From contig NZ_JAQUOY010000026.1 of assembly GCF_028716865.1 (NCBI RefSeq), positions 1-33,765 on the forward strand: 33,765 nucleotides of DNA, written 5' to 3'. The notes beneath the pieces were generated by a model, which was not told the origin of the DNA, did no database searches, and worked only from the letters and a program-made list of their open reading frames with translations. The translations under genes and the position numbers were made by a program. This document shows positions 1 to 7,042 of the stretch, one piece after another (the first letter of the stretch is position 1; each line of letters begins with the position of its first letter). Origin of the DNA: Candidatus Methylomirabilis sp. (lineage in GTDB: Bacteria > Methylomirabilota > Methylomirabilia > Methylomirabilales > Methylomirabilaceae).

Positions 1-444
1 CGCAATCGCGATACGCTGATCAGCACGATCGCGGCGACGCTCGCCGGCGTGATTGTGATGCTGGCCCGGATAGCGATGTGGATGCCGGTCTTTGGCGGCG
101 GTGGCCGCGATGACGAGGATCGCGGAGGTGGCGCGATGGGATTTCTGTTCCTGGCTATTCTGGCCCCTATCGCAGCGACCCTGATCCAGTTGGCGATCTC
201 TCGGTCCCGGGAGTTTCAGGCCGACGAGACGGGCGCCCGACTGACTCATAAGCCGTATGCATTGGCCTCGGCCCTGCAAAAGCTTGAGATCGGAGCCAAC
301 CGTCTGCCCATGGAGGATGCCAACCCTGCCACCTCTCATCTCTTCATTGTGAACCCAATCCGTGGGAATGCGCTGTTTAAGCTCTTCTCCACCCATCCGC
401 CCATGGAGGAGCGCATTGCCCGCCTGCGAGCGCTTGTGGTCTGA
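1..444 (+). CDS. htpX: HtpX-type M48 membrane metalloprotease, C-terminal part (5' end outside window)
   Basis: The reading frame is open from base 1 and ends at a stop at 442-444, so only the last 147 codons are present. HtpX is a zinc protease of the inner membrane that helps degrade misfolded membrane proteins. The visible part starts [16 protein letters not shown], as in HtpX proteins just after the HExxH helix, and has a membrane segment around [17 protein letters not shown]. It then carries [11 protein letters not shown], the conserved block whose Glu is the third zinc ligand, and ends with the usual [14 protein letters not shown]. The HExxH motif itself lies upstream of the window. Family assignment is strong; the choice between htpX and another M48B paralogue is less certain. 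Confidence 0.93.
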   Translation, partial: RNRDTLISTIAATLAGVIVMLARIAMWMPVFGGGGRDDEDRGGGAMGFLFLAILAPIAATLIQLAISRSREFQADETGARLTHKPYALASALQKLEIGANRLPMEDANPATSHLFIVNPIRGNALFKLFSTHPPMEERIARLRALVV

Positions 445-468
445 AGCGATTCGAACACACGGTAGCGC

Positions 469-1107
469 GTGAAACCTCTATTCCCAAACGGGCCTCTGGC
501 CCGTTTTTTTTCTCTCCTGATGGTGATATCGCTTGCCGCCTGCGCGTCAGGTCCGAGCGGCGAGATGATGCTTCGCCCAAGCCCGCAACGTCTGCCTGCT
601 TTGCGGGCCCAGGGTGACTTGATCATCGCCACCCTCGGCGGCGCAACCGTCACCGTTGAACCTTTGACGGAGAAAGGTCTTGACGCCTACTACACCCGGC
701 GACCAGCCCTACTGAACCCGTTTAAAATGCTCTCGAAGGGAACCACTAAGGGCCTTCTCGCCTTTATTCTCCGAATCCAGAACGTGGGCCGGGATCGCGT
801 CAACTTCGATCCGGGCCAGGCTTGGCTCACGGACCAACAGGACCACCGCTCGGCTGCGTTGTCGTACGATGAGTTGTACGGCCTCTTTTCCGACAAGGGC
901 GAGTCGGCAAAGGTCTTGCGAGCGCTGGAAGAGACCACATTGACCAACTTGCTCGTTGTGCCTCCAAAGCTTGACCGGGAGGGCTTGCTCATCTTTCCGG
1001 CGCCTGACCCAACAGCAAAAATGGTCATCCTCGAAGTGGGCTCCTTCTACGTCGGCTCGGCCGAGCAACTGCTGCTGTTCGAGTTTGAGATCAGGCGCGC
1101 GCCGTAG
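469..1107 (+). CDS. Putative lipoprotein of unknown function
   Basis: The product is 212 residues, read from a GTG. The N-terminus has a short charged stretch (MKPLF..LAR), a hydrophobic core and the lipobox LAAC with Cys25, so it should be lipid-modified and membrane-anchored. I do not recognise the mature domain. It has alternating strand-like segments (LIIATLGGATVTVEPLTE, FILRIQNVGRDRVNFDPG), a pattern seen in small beta-sandwich lipoproteins. The GTG was chosen because later starts would remove the signal peptide: the next ATG (520) leaves only about seven residues before the lipobox Cys. The codons for the signal peptide overlap a terminator-like hairpin at 486-511. No clear Shine-Dalgarno site is visible. 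The gene probably belongs with the downstream nucleotidyltransferase, 22 bases away. Confidence 0.7.
   Translation: MKPLFPNGPLARFFSLLMVISLAACASGPSGEMMLRPSPQRLPALRAQGDLIIATLGGATVTVEPLTEKGLDAYYTRRPALLNPFKMLSKGTTKGLLAFILRIQNVGRDRVNFDPGQAWLTDQQDHRSAALSYDELYGLFSDKGESAKVLRALEETTLTNLLVVPPKLDREGLLIFPAPDPTAKMVILEVGSFYVGSAEQLLLFEFEIRRAP
486..511 (+). terminator. Intrinsic terminator-like hairpin with T-tract
   Basis: A perfect 9-bp stem (AAACGGGCC at 486-494 and GGCCCGTTT at 498-506, loop TCT) runs straight into a tract of eight T. This is a textbook rho-independent terminator shape for the htpX transcript, 42 bases after its stop. It lies inside the predicted 5' coding part of the next gene, so it would also affect that gene's mRNA. 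Confidence 0.7.
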
Positions 1108-1129
1108 CCCGATATCCAAAGGATGGGGG

Positions 1130-1870
1130 GTGGATAAGATAATCCCGTCGGCCGGCTTGGGGGCAGAATTAGAGGGGCAACTCCAGGTGGTTGTTGATGC
1201 TCTCAGCCGGGTGTACCATCGGCAGCTCGTTTCGATCTTGCTCTATGGAAGCGCTGCCAGGGGCGATTTCATCTCCGGTCGATCCGATGTGAACCTGCTG
1301 GTCGTCCTGCAATCGGTCAGGCTGGAGGACCTGGCGGAAGCGGCAAAGCAGCTTCGCCGATGGCGGAAGTTCAAGATCACCCCCCTGTTTCTTACGGAAG
1401 GTGAACTCCGACTCGCCGCTCGCGCCTTCCCTCTTGAGGTGTCAGATATTCAGGAGTCCGGTTACCTATTGTTCGGCTCCAATCCGCTCTCCACTATCGT
1501 GGTTTCGCCCGAGGATGTTCGAGCCCAATCCCGGCGAGAGCTCCATGGCAGTTTAATCCGGCTGCGGCAAGGATACCTGGAGTTGCTGGATCACAGAGAG
1601 GCCCTTGGCGGCCTCCTTGCCGGTGCGATCACCTCCCTCCTGCCGGTCTTTCGCGCCATCATACGTCTGGACGGAACGCCTGTCCCCTCCACCGATATGG
1701 AGGTGGTTGAATCGGTGGCTTCAAGACATCATCTCGATCGAGACCTCTTGACCAGGCTGCTCGCCCACAAGCGTGGATCGATCCGACTGGCCACCGCCGA
1801 TGTGAGACAGATCCTTTCCCGCCTCGTTGAGGAGTGGGAACGGGTGATTGTACTTGTCGATGCTGCCTGA
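1130..1870 (+). CDS. Nucleotidyltransferase-fold (MNT-like) protein with altered metal motif
   Basis: The product is 246 residues. The frame stays open further upstream, but GTG 1130 is preferred: it follows an AAAGGA-like ribosome site and avoids overlap with the lipoprotein gene. Residues about 35-60 hold LYGSAARGDFISGRSDVNLL, the signature of minimal nucleotidyltransferases (GS then SDxD). The usual second Asp of the DxD pair is Asn here, which should weaken or abolish metal-dependent nucleotidyl transfer. The rest is largely helical, like the helical C-terminal half of stand-alone MNT proteins. Substrate is unknown. It overlaps the next gene by 11 bases if that gene starts at 1860, so the two are probably co-transcribed. 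Confidence 0.75.
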   Translation: MDKIIPSAGLGAELEGQLQVVVDALSRVYHRQLVSILLYGSAARGDFISGRSDVNLLVVLQSVRLEDLAEAAKQLRRWRKFKITPLFLTEGELRLAARAFPLEVSDIQESGYLLFGSNPLSTIVVSPEDVRAQSRRELHGSLIRLRQGYLELLDHREALGGLLAGAITSLLPVFRAIIRLDGTPVPSTDMEVVESVASRHHLDRDLLTRLLAHKRGSIRLATADVRQILSRLVEEWERVIVLVDAA

Positions 1871-2714
1871 CCGTCGCCTTTCTTCTCCCCCTCGCTTCCT
1901 CTATCGCTGCCTTCTACTCTATGGCTTGCTCGTTCTTTGCCTGTTCTCCAGGTCGGCATCTGCCGGCATCTCCCTCCCCAAACCCGACGGGTGGGTGAGC
2001 GATTACGCCGGCCTGCTCGATGCCGCTACGAAGAATCGGCTGGAGCAGTTCCTGACGGAGGTAAATCAAGAAGCGGGCGTCGAGATCGCTGTGGCTACTC
2101 TCCCCACCCTTGGTGGACAGTCGGTCGAAGAGGCTGCTGTCGAGCTGTTTGCTGCCTGGGGAATTGGAAAGAAGGGGAAGGACGAGGGCGTGCTGCTCCT
2201 GGTGGCCCCGAAAGAACGGAGGCTTCGGATCGAGGTGGGCTACGGCCTGGAGGGAACCATCCCTGATGGACTGGCCGGCGAGATCATTCGTGATACGATC
2301 ACGCCGCGCTTCCGAGAGGGCCGATTCGCCGAAGGAATCGAGGCAGGCATCACCCGGATCGTCGAGACCATTGCACGGCAAAAGCAGATTCAGATCCCGG
2401 TGCCAGAATCGCCCCGCCTGCGGACAACAGCCCCTGAGCAGGAGACCAGACGATGGCGCCTGAGCTCTCAGGCGACCCCGGTCTTGCTCTTTTTGCTCCT
2501 ACTGGTCGGACTGATCGCCATCAGCATGGCCGGCGAGCGGTCATTTCGCGACCGCCGCGGCCCGCGTCGATTCCGCAACCCCTTCATCTGGTTTCCGATC
2601 GGTCCCTACAGCGGGGGTTCGTCAGGTGGTGGCTTCGGTGGTGCCGACTTTGGCGGATTCGGCGGCTTCGGCGGCGGGTCCAGCGGAGGCGGCGGCGCCA
2701 GCGGAAGCTGGTGA
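1860..2714 (+). CDS. TPM-domain (YgcG/DUF1517-like) exported membrane protein
   Basis: The product is 284 residues. It starts with a Sec signal (LYRCLLLYGLLVLCLFSRSASA), followed by a TPM domain at about residues 40-165. The domain contains WVSDYAGLLDAATKNRLEQF, VEIAVATLPTL and the conserved GYGLEGTIPDGLAGEIIRD. A hydrophobic helix (PVLLFLLLLVGLIAI) at about 205-225 should anchor the C-terminal side. The protein ends in a Gly/Ser-rich tail with repeated GGFGG and a terminal SGSW, the classic ending of this family. The TPM domain faces the periplasm. Family members are linked to photosystem or membrane-protein maintenance and often lie beside lemA, but here lemA is about 10 kb away. ATG 1860 is used; TTG 1848 is an in-frame alternative. 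Confidence 0.88.
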   Translation: MLPDRRLSSPPRFLYRCLLLYGLLVLCLFSRSASAGISLPKPDGWVSDYAGLLDAATKNRLEQFLTEVNQEAGVEIAVATLPTLGGQSVEEAAVELFAAWGIGKKGKDEGVLLLVAPKERRLRIEVGYGLEGTIPDGLAGEIIRDTITPRFREGRFAEGIEAGITRIVETIARQKQIQIPVPESPRLRTTAPEQETRRWRLSSQATPVLLFLLLLVGLIAISMAGERSFRDRRGPRRFRNPFIWFPIGPYSGGSSGGGFGGADFGGFGGFGGGSSGGGGASGSW

Positions 2715-2749
2715 CCACAACCCGGAAGTTGTCAACTTGCAGCACCAGG

Positions 2750-2770
2750 CGTAAGGGGGCACCCCTCACG
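2750..2770 (+). terminator. Weak hairpin after the TPM gene
   Basis: CGTAAGGGG (2750-2758) can pair with CCCCTCACG (2762-2770) with one mismatch and a three-base loop. Only a poor pyrimidine stretch follows, so terminator function is uncertain. Confidence 0.3.
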
Positions 2771-2835
2771 TCCTTTCGGGGGCTGAATACTGATTACTAA
2801 ACGCTATGGTCTACGTCAGGTGTGGGTGAAATGGT

Positions 2836-2864
2836 TTGACAGGGGAAGGTCGTGGTGGTATTGA
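2836..2864 (+). promoter_or_regulatory. Candidate sigma-70 promoter for the cyclophilin gene
   Basis: TTGACA at 2836-2841 is a perfect -35 box. After 17 bases comes TATTGA (2859-2864), a 4-of-6 match to the -10 box. Transcription would start about 30 bases before the ATG at 2902, leaving room for the AAAGGAGG ribosome site. Confidence 0.45.
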
Positions 2865-2901
2865 ACACCGTTATAACTTCTAACCTTAAAGGAGGAATAC
2901 A

Positions 2902-3417
2902 ATGCGAAGCGCGATCGGGATGCTGGGAGTTGGACTGTTATTCATGAGTCTTCATAGTACGGCCGAGGCCGAGCCGACGAAGAGCCCTAGGGCCATCATC
3001 GAGATGGCGGCCGGTAAGATCGTCGTAGAGTTCTATGAGAAGGATGCGCCTGGGACCGTAGCGAATTTTATCAAGTTGGCTAAGCAGGGCTACTATAACG
3101 GTCTCAGTTTTCACCGGGTTGTGCCGGGCTTTGTCGCTCAGGGCGGTGATCCGAAGGGGGATGGGACCGGCGGCCCCGGTTACACCATCAAGGATGAAGT
3201 CAATTCGCGTAAACACACGACCGGAGCGGTGGCCATGGCGAAAACCGCTGCGCCCAACAGCGCCGGGAGTCAGTTCTACATCACTCTGGCGCCACAACCC
3301 GCACTGGATCGCGACTACACGGTATTTGGGCAGGTCGTGGAGGGGATGGATGTCGTCATGAAGATCAAGGTCGGGGACGTTATGAAGAAGGTGACCATTG
3401 TCGAGGCCACCCGCTGA
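2902..3417 (+). CDS. Periplasmic cyclophilin-type peptidyl-prolyl cis-trans isomerase
   Basis: The product is 171 residues and the start follows a full AAAGGAGG site, so strong translation is expected. Residues 1-23 form a Sec signal ending AEAE. The rest is one compact cyclophilin domain. It contains [15 protein letters not shown] with the catalytic Arg, the [19 protein letters not shown] block with the Gln/Phe substrate pocket, and the closing [18 protein letters not shown]. The enzyme isomerises X-Pro bonds during folding of exported proteins. It resembles PpiA-like short cyclophilins of diderms. The gene appears to be a single unit with its own promoter. Confidence 0.93.
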   Translation: MRSAIGMLGVGLLFMSLHSTAEAEPTKSPRAIIEMAAGKIVVEFYEKDAPGTVANFIKLAKQGYYNGLSFHRVVPGFVAQGGDPKGDGTGGPGYTIKDEVNSRKHTTGAVAMAKTAAPNSAGSQFYITLAPQPALDRDYTVFGQVVEGMDVVMKIKVGDVMKKVTIVEATR

Positions 3418-3482
3418 GACGATCCTGAACAACCTGTTTGGCAGAAAGGGCTAGCATGCTGTCCCAGTGAAGTCTTTACAGT

Positions 3483-3562
3483 CCGTTCGTGGTGAGCCTG
3501 TCGAACCACTGATGGGAGGCGTTGAGTACACATTGCCCTTCGACTGGCTCAGGGCGAACGGT
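3483..3562. repeat. Dispersed imperfect palindromic repeat, copy 1
   Basis: The left arm (CCGTTCGTGGTGAGCCTG, 3483-3500, continuing TCGAACC) is an imperfect inverted copy of the right arm (CCCTTCGACTGGCTCAGG from 3537, ending GCGAACGG near 3561). The same two arms occur in the opposite order at 10900-10979. It has the size and layout of a REP/MITE-like intergenic element, and it fills most of the gap between the cyclophilin gene and rpsU. Confidence 0.75.
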
Positions 3563-3619
3563 AAATGTAAAGAAGTGCCAGGAACGCTGCACTGGAGAAG
3601 CCCGGCGCTGGTAAAAACA

Positions 3620-3652
3620 TTGACATTTAGGTGCGAAGAGTGCAATTATAAA
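3620..3652 (+). promoter_or_regulatory. Possible promoter upstream of rpsU
   Basis: TTGACA at 3620-3625 is followed by an AT-rich stretch (AATTATAAATAAAAA from 3644). No -10 hexamer sits at the ideal 17-base spacing; AATTAT fits at 18 and TTATAA at 20. This is the only AT-rich, promoter-like patch in the 320-base gap before rpsU. Confidence 0.3.
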
Positions 3653-3751
3653 TAAAAAGTCGAAACTTGATGTGACCGCTTTCAAATTCCGCCGAGAAAA
3701 GGATCAACTCGTAGCTTATCTCATCGCTATTGATAAGGGGGTGTGAAGGGG

Positions 3752-3949
3752 ATGGCGAGCGTGACGGTCAAGGAGAACGAGTCGTTCGAGGTCGCTCTCC
3801 GCCGTTTCAAGAAGCAGTGCGAGAAAGCTGGAGTCCTGTCGGAGCTCCGCAAGCGCGAGCATTACGAGAAGCCCAGTGTCCGCCGCAAGAAAAAATCGAT
3901 GGCCGCCAGAAAGAAGGCCTTGAAGCGCGTCCACTTCGCTGTAGAGTAG
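3752..3949 (+). CDS. rpsU: Small ribosomal subunit protein bS21
   Basis: The product is 65 residues. It has the typical S21 layout: [20 protein letters not shown], then a very basic helix [18 protein letters not shown]. bS21 sits on the 30S platform near the anti-Shine-Dalgarno region and aids initiation. ATG 3752 is preferred over GTG 3743 because bS21 proteins begin two or three residues before the V-x-V strand, and a GGGGG tract lies at suitable distance. It is followed three bases later by yqeY, as in the widespread rpsU-yqeY-dnaG-rpoD cluster. Confidence 0.95.
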   Translation: MASVTVKENESFEVALRRFKKQCEKAGVLSELRKREHYEKPSVRRKKKSMAARKKALKRVHFAVE

Positions 3950-3952
3950 GAC

Positions 3953-4405
3953 GTGAGCGTCTTAAAGGCACGATTGGCCGACGACCTCAAGGTAGCCCTC
4001 AAGAGTGGGGATCGGCTGAGGACGTCAGTGCTTCGGCTTCTCCATGCGCTCATCAAGAACAGGGAAATAGAAAAGCGGGGAGAGTTAGACGACGCGGAAA
4101 TTATCCAGGCAGTGATCGCGTCCTGTAAGCTCAGAAAAGAGGCCATCGAGCAGTATGTAAAGGGGGGACGAGATGATCTGGCCGTGAAGGAGGAGGCCGA
4201 GCTCAAGCTCCTCGAGGCATACCTGCCTCCGCCGCTCTCACCGGAAGAGCTTCGAAAGAAGATAGAGGAAGCGCTTGCTGTGTCGCACGCGAGTTCCATT
4301 AAGGATATGGGGAAGGTCATGGCGCTCCTGATGCCGGAGATCTCTGGTCGAGCGGATGGGAAGGTAGCCAGTCAGATGGTCAAAGACGCGTTGTCGAAGC
4401 GCTGA
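3953..4405 (+). CDS. yqeY: YqeY/GatB-like domain protein
   Basis: The product is 150 residues from a GTG three bases after rpsU. The sequence (LKSGDRLRTSVLRLLHALIKN.., EEAELKLLEAYLPPPLSPEEL, DMGKVMALLMPEISGRADGK) matches YqeY along its whole length. YqeY resembles the helical tail of GatB, the amidotransferase subunit that corrects mischarged tRNA. Its exact job is unknown, but a role near tRNA is assumed. It is probably co-transcribed with rpsU. A strong hairpin follows at 4458. Confidence 0.92.
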   Translation: MSVLKARLADDLKVALKSGDRLRTSVLRLLHALIKNREIEKRGELDDAEIIQAVIASCKLRKEAIEQYVKGGRDDLAVKEEAELKLLEAYLPPPLSPEELRKKIEEALAVSHASSIKDMGKVMALLMPEISGRADGKVASQMVKDALSKR

Positions 4406-4457
4406 TGCCTGTGCAATTGCCTCATCGTAAGTATATCCCCATGTTGGGTGGATAGTT

Positions 4458-4490
4458 CAGGGGACTCGAAATCGAGTCCCCTGTGTATTT
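4458..4490 (+). terminator. Long perfect hairpin between yqeY and mutS2
   Basis: CAGGGGACTCGA (4458-4469) and TCGAGTCCCCTG (4472-4483) form a perfect 12-bp inverted repeat with two central As. TGTGTATTT follows, a weak T-rich tail. It most likely ends or attenuates the rpsU-yqeY transcript and separates it from mutS2-dnaG-rpoD. Confidence 0.6.
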
Positions 4491-4605
4491 CTAGTGTATC
4501 CGTGTGCTCGGGATATGCGCTCTTTGCGACTGAGGCCGCCCCCCAAGCACGGCAACAGACCGAGCTGATTCCGCGTTCTTTGGTATCCGGAGACCTTCGC
4601 ATCAC

Positions 4606-7026
4606 ATGAATCAGATCGACCAGCATACCCTCGAGATTCTGGAGTGGCCTGCCATCCAGGCGAGATTAGCCGCTGAGGCCGGATCGCCCATTGGAAGGGA
4701 GTTGACACAGGCGACCCAGCCTCTTCCCACACTGGAGGAGGCGAAGAAAGTCCAGAAAGAAGTTGAGGAGTTCCGGGCGCTGCTGTCCAGGGAAACCGCA
4801 CTTCCATTTGACCAACTGTGCGACATCAGGGAGTCGATCCGGCAGTCTCGACCGGAAGGCGCAATCCTCGCGGCGATAGATTTCGTCAGGGTCGCCGGAT
4901 CACTGGAAGCGGCGGCGGCGATCCGTCACGCGATCGCCCGATCCAGGAACCTGTGTCCGCAGCTTCATGCTATCGCCTCCCAATTCGCTGATCATACCGA
5001 CCTGGTAGACGCGATTCACGCGTCTGTCGAAGCCACCGGAGAGGTCAAAGACACCGCCAGCCGAAAGCTCAACCAACTTCGACTTCGAATCCATGAGCTT
5101 CGAAACCTGATCCACTCTCGCTTACAGTCCCTGCTGACGGATCCTCCCCTTCAACCCTATATCGCCGAACTGCTCGTGACGCTTCGAAACGAGCGCTACG
5201 TGATCCCTGTCAAGCCCAACTACCGGACCGCCCTGAAGGGTGTCGTCCAGGATCGATCCGTCAGTGGCGCCACCATCTTCCTGGAGCCCCAGGAGGTTGT
5301 AGAACTCAATAACCAGCTACGGTTGTTGCAGCGGTCCGAAGAGGAGGAGATCAGAAGAGTGCTGGCCGCGCTCACCGCGTCTCTCCGATCCAAGGCGGAA
5401 GCGGTGCTCTCGACGATGCTGCTCGCGGCTGAACTGGACTGTCGATGTGCCGCGGCACGATTGGCCGACACGCTTCACTGTACCCCTGTCTCCTTGAAGG
5501 ACACGGGTCCCCTGGTGCTGCGGGAGGCCCGACACCCACTCTTGCTGGAACAGACGGAAACAGCCGGGACGAACCAGACCATCCCGATCGACCTGCGTCT
5601 GGGCGATAGCTTTGATGCGCTACTCATCACCGGACCGAATACCGGCGGCAAAACGGTCGCCTTGAAGACGGCGGGTCTGCTCTCGCTGATGGCGCAGGCG
5701 GGGCTGCATCTGCCGACCTCGCCGGACTCCGAGGTCCCTTTTTTTAGCGGAGTGCTTGCCGACATTGGAGATGAGCAGAGTATCGAGCAAAGCCTGAGTA
5801 CCTTCTCCTCCCACATCGGTCAGATTCGCCGAATCCTGGATGCGGCGCGCCCACACACCCTGGTGTTGCTGGACGAACTCGGCGCCGGTACCGATCCTAT
5901 CGAGGGGGCCTGCCTGGGAATCGCGATCCTTGAGGCGCTTTTAGAGCGCGGCGCGATGGTCGTGGCGACCACGCATCTGGACGCCATCAAGGCCTATGCC
6001 TATTCGCACCCTCGAATCGAAAACGGCTGCGTCGAGTTCGACCTTGACACCCTGAGACCGCTGTATAAATTATTAATTGGGCTTTCCGGTCGCAGCCATG
6101 GTCTGGCGATCGCCTCTCGGATCGGATTACCTTCGAGCGTGATTCAGCGAGCCGAGGGGCTGCTAGGCGAAGGAGGCGATCCATTACGGCTGCTGCTGGA
6201 CCATCTGGAGGGTGAGCAGCGGCGTCTCGCTGTAGAGCGTGAGGCGCTGACTCGCGAAGCTGCCGAGACGGCCAAGGCGCGCGGTGAGGCCGAGGTACGA
6301 CTGGACGCGGCGAGGGCCGAGGCCGAGCAAATTTGCCGCCGGGCTTTCCAACAGGCCGAGGAGGCAGTCACCGACGCTCGATCGGAGATTGATCGCCTGC
6401 TTCTGGAGTTCAGGTCATCCCAGTCGCGCGGGCAGTCGGCGCAGGAGGTGCGCCGGCAACTCATCGATCTGGAGCGGCAGACTCAGGTGGCGCTCAGCGA
6501 CGTGACCGATTCGGATCGCGTCGCAAGCAGTATTGGAACCGCTTCGGTTCGCGAGGGGCAGGAGGTCTTCATTAAGGGACTCGGGCAGCGTGGGATCGTG
6601 ACAGGGAAGCCGTCGTCTGCCGGCATCGTGGAGATCCGGCTCCCCCTTGGAAAGGTGAGGGTCCCCCTGGAAGCGGTGATATCCCAAGGCGACTCTGGAC
6701 AGGGTGAGACGAGCAGGCCGATCCGGCTGTCCAGGATAAAGGACGAGGTGAGGGGCGAGCTGAACCTGATCGGATGTGATGCGACCGAAGCGGCTCGGCG
6801 CCTTGACCAGTATGTCGGAGATGCATTCTTAGTCGGACTGCCCACCGTACGAATTATCCATGGAAAGGGCTCAGGAATTCTCAGAAAGACCGTCACAGAG
6901 TTCCTTCAGGACCACCCATTGGTCGAAAGCTTCCGGGTAGCTGATTATCAGGAGGGGGGAATCGGCGCCACCATTGTGGAGCTGTGTCCTCGTACATTCT
7001 CCATACTTACGGACGGAGCGGCATGA
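4606..7026 (+). CDS. mutS2: MutS2 family ATPase/endonuclease
   Basis: The product is 806 residues, usual for MutS2 (about 780-800). The core and lever domains fill residues 1-330. The ATPase follows with Walker A GPNTGGKTV at about 342-350 and Walker B LVLLDELGAGTDP near 420. A long Ala/Glu/Arg-rich coiled coil covers 520-640. A C-terminal Smr domain at about 715-806 contains RIIHGKGSGILRK. The usual LDLRG of the Smr domain reads LNLIG here. MutS2 lacks the mismatch-reading N-domain of MutS; it suppresses recombination and, in Bacillus, splits collided ribosomes. The gene sits between yqeY and dnaG and ends 16 bases before dnaG, so the two are likely co-transcribed. Confidence 0.95.
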   Translation: MNQIDQHTLEILEWPAIQARLAAEAGSPIGRELTQATQPLPTLEEAKKVQKEVEEFRALLSRETALPFDQLCDIRESIRQSRPEGAILAAIDFVRVAGSLEAAAAIRHAIARSRNLCPQLHAIASQFADHTDLVDAIHASVEATGEVKDTASRKLNQLRLRIHELRNLIHSRLQSLLTDPPLQPYIAELLVTLRNERYVIPVKPNYRTALKGVVQDRSVSGATIFLEPQEVVELNNQLRLLQRSEEEEIRRVLAALTASLRSKAEAVLSTMLLAAELDCRCAAARLADTLHCTPVSLKDTGPLVLREARHPLLLEQTETAGTNQTIPIDLRLGDSFDALLITGPNTGGKTVALKTAGLLSLMAQAGLHLPTSPDSEVPFFSGVLADIGDEQSIEQSLSTFSSHIGQIRRILDAARPHTLVLLDELGAGTDPIEGACLGIAILEALLERGAMVVATTHLDAIKAYAYSHPRIENGCVEFDLDTLRPLYKLLIGLSGRSHGLAIASRIGLPSSVIQRAEGLLGEGGDPLRLLLDHLEGEQRRLAVEREALTREAAETAKARGEAEVRLDAARAEAEQICRRAFQQAEEAVTDARSEIDRLLLEFRSSQSRGQSAQEVRRQLIDLERQTQVALSDVTDSDRVASSIGTASVREGQEVFIKGLGQRGIVTGKPSSAGIVEIRLPLGKVRVPLEAVISQGDSGQGETSRPIRLSRIKDEVRGELNLIGCDATEAARRLDQYVGDAFLVGLPTVRIIHGKGSGILRKTVTEFLQDHPLVESFRVADYQEGGIGATIVELCPRTFSILTDGAA

Positions 7027-7042
7027 AGAGGATGAGCGGACA

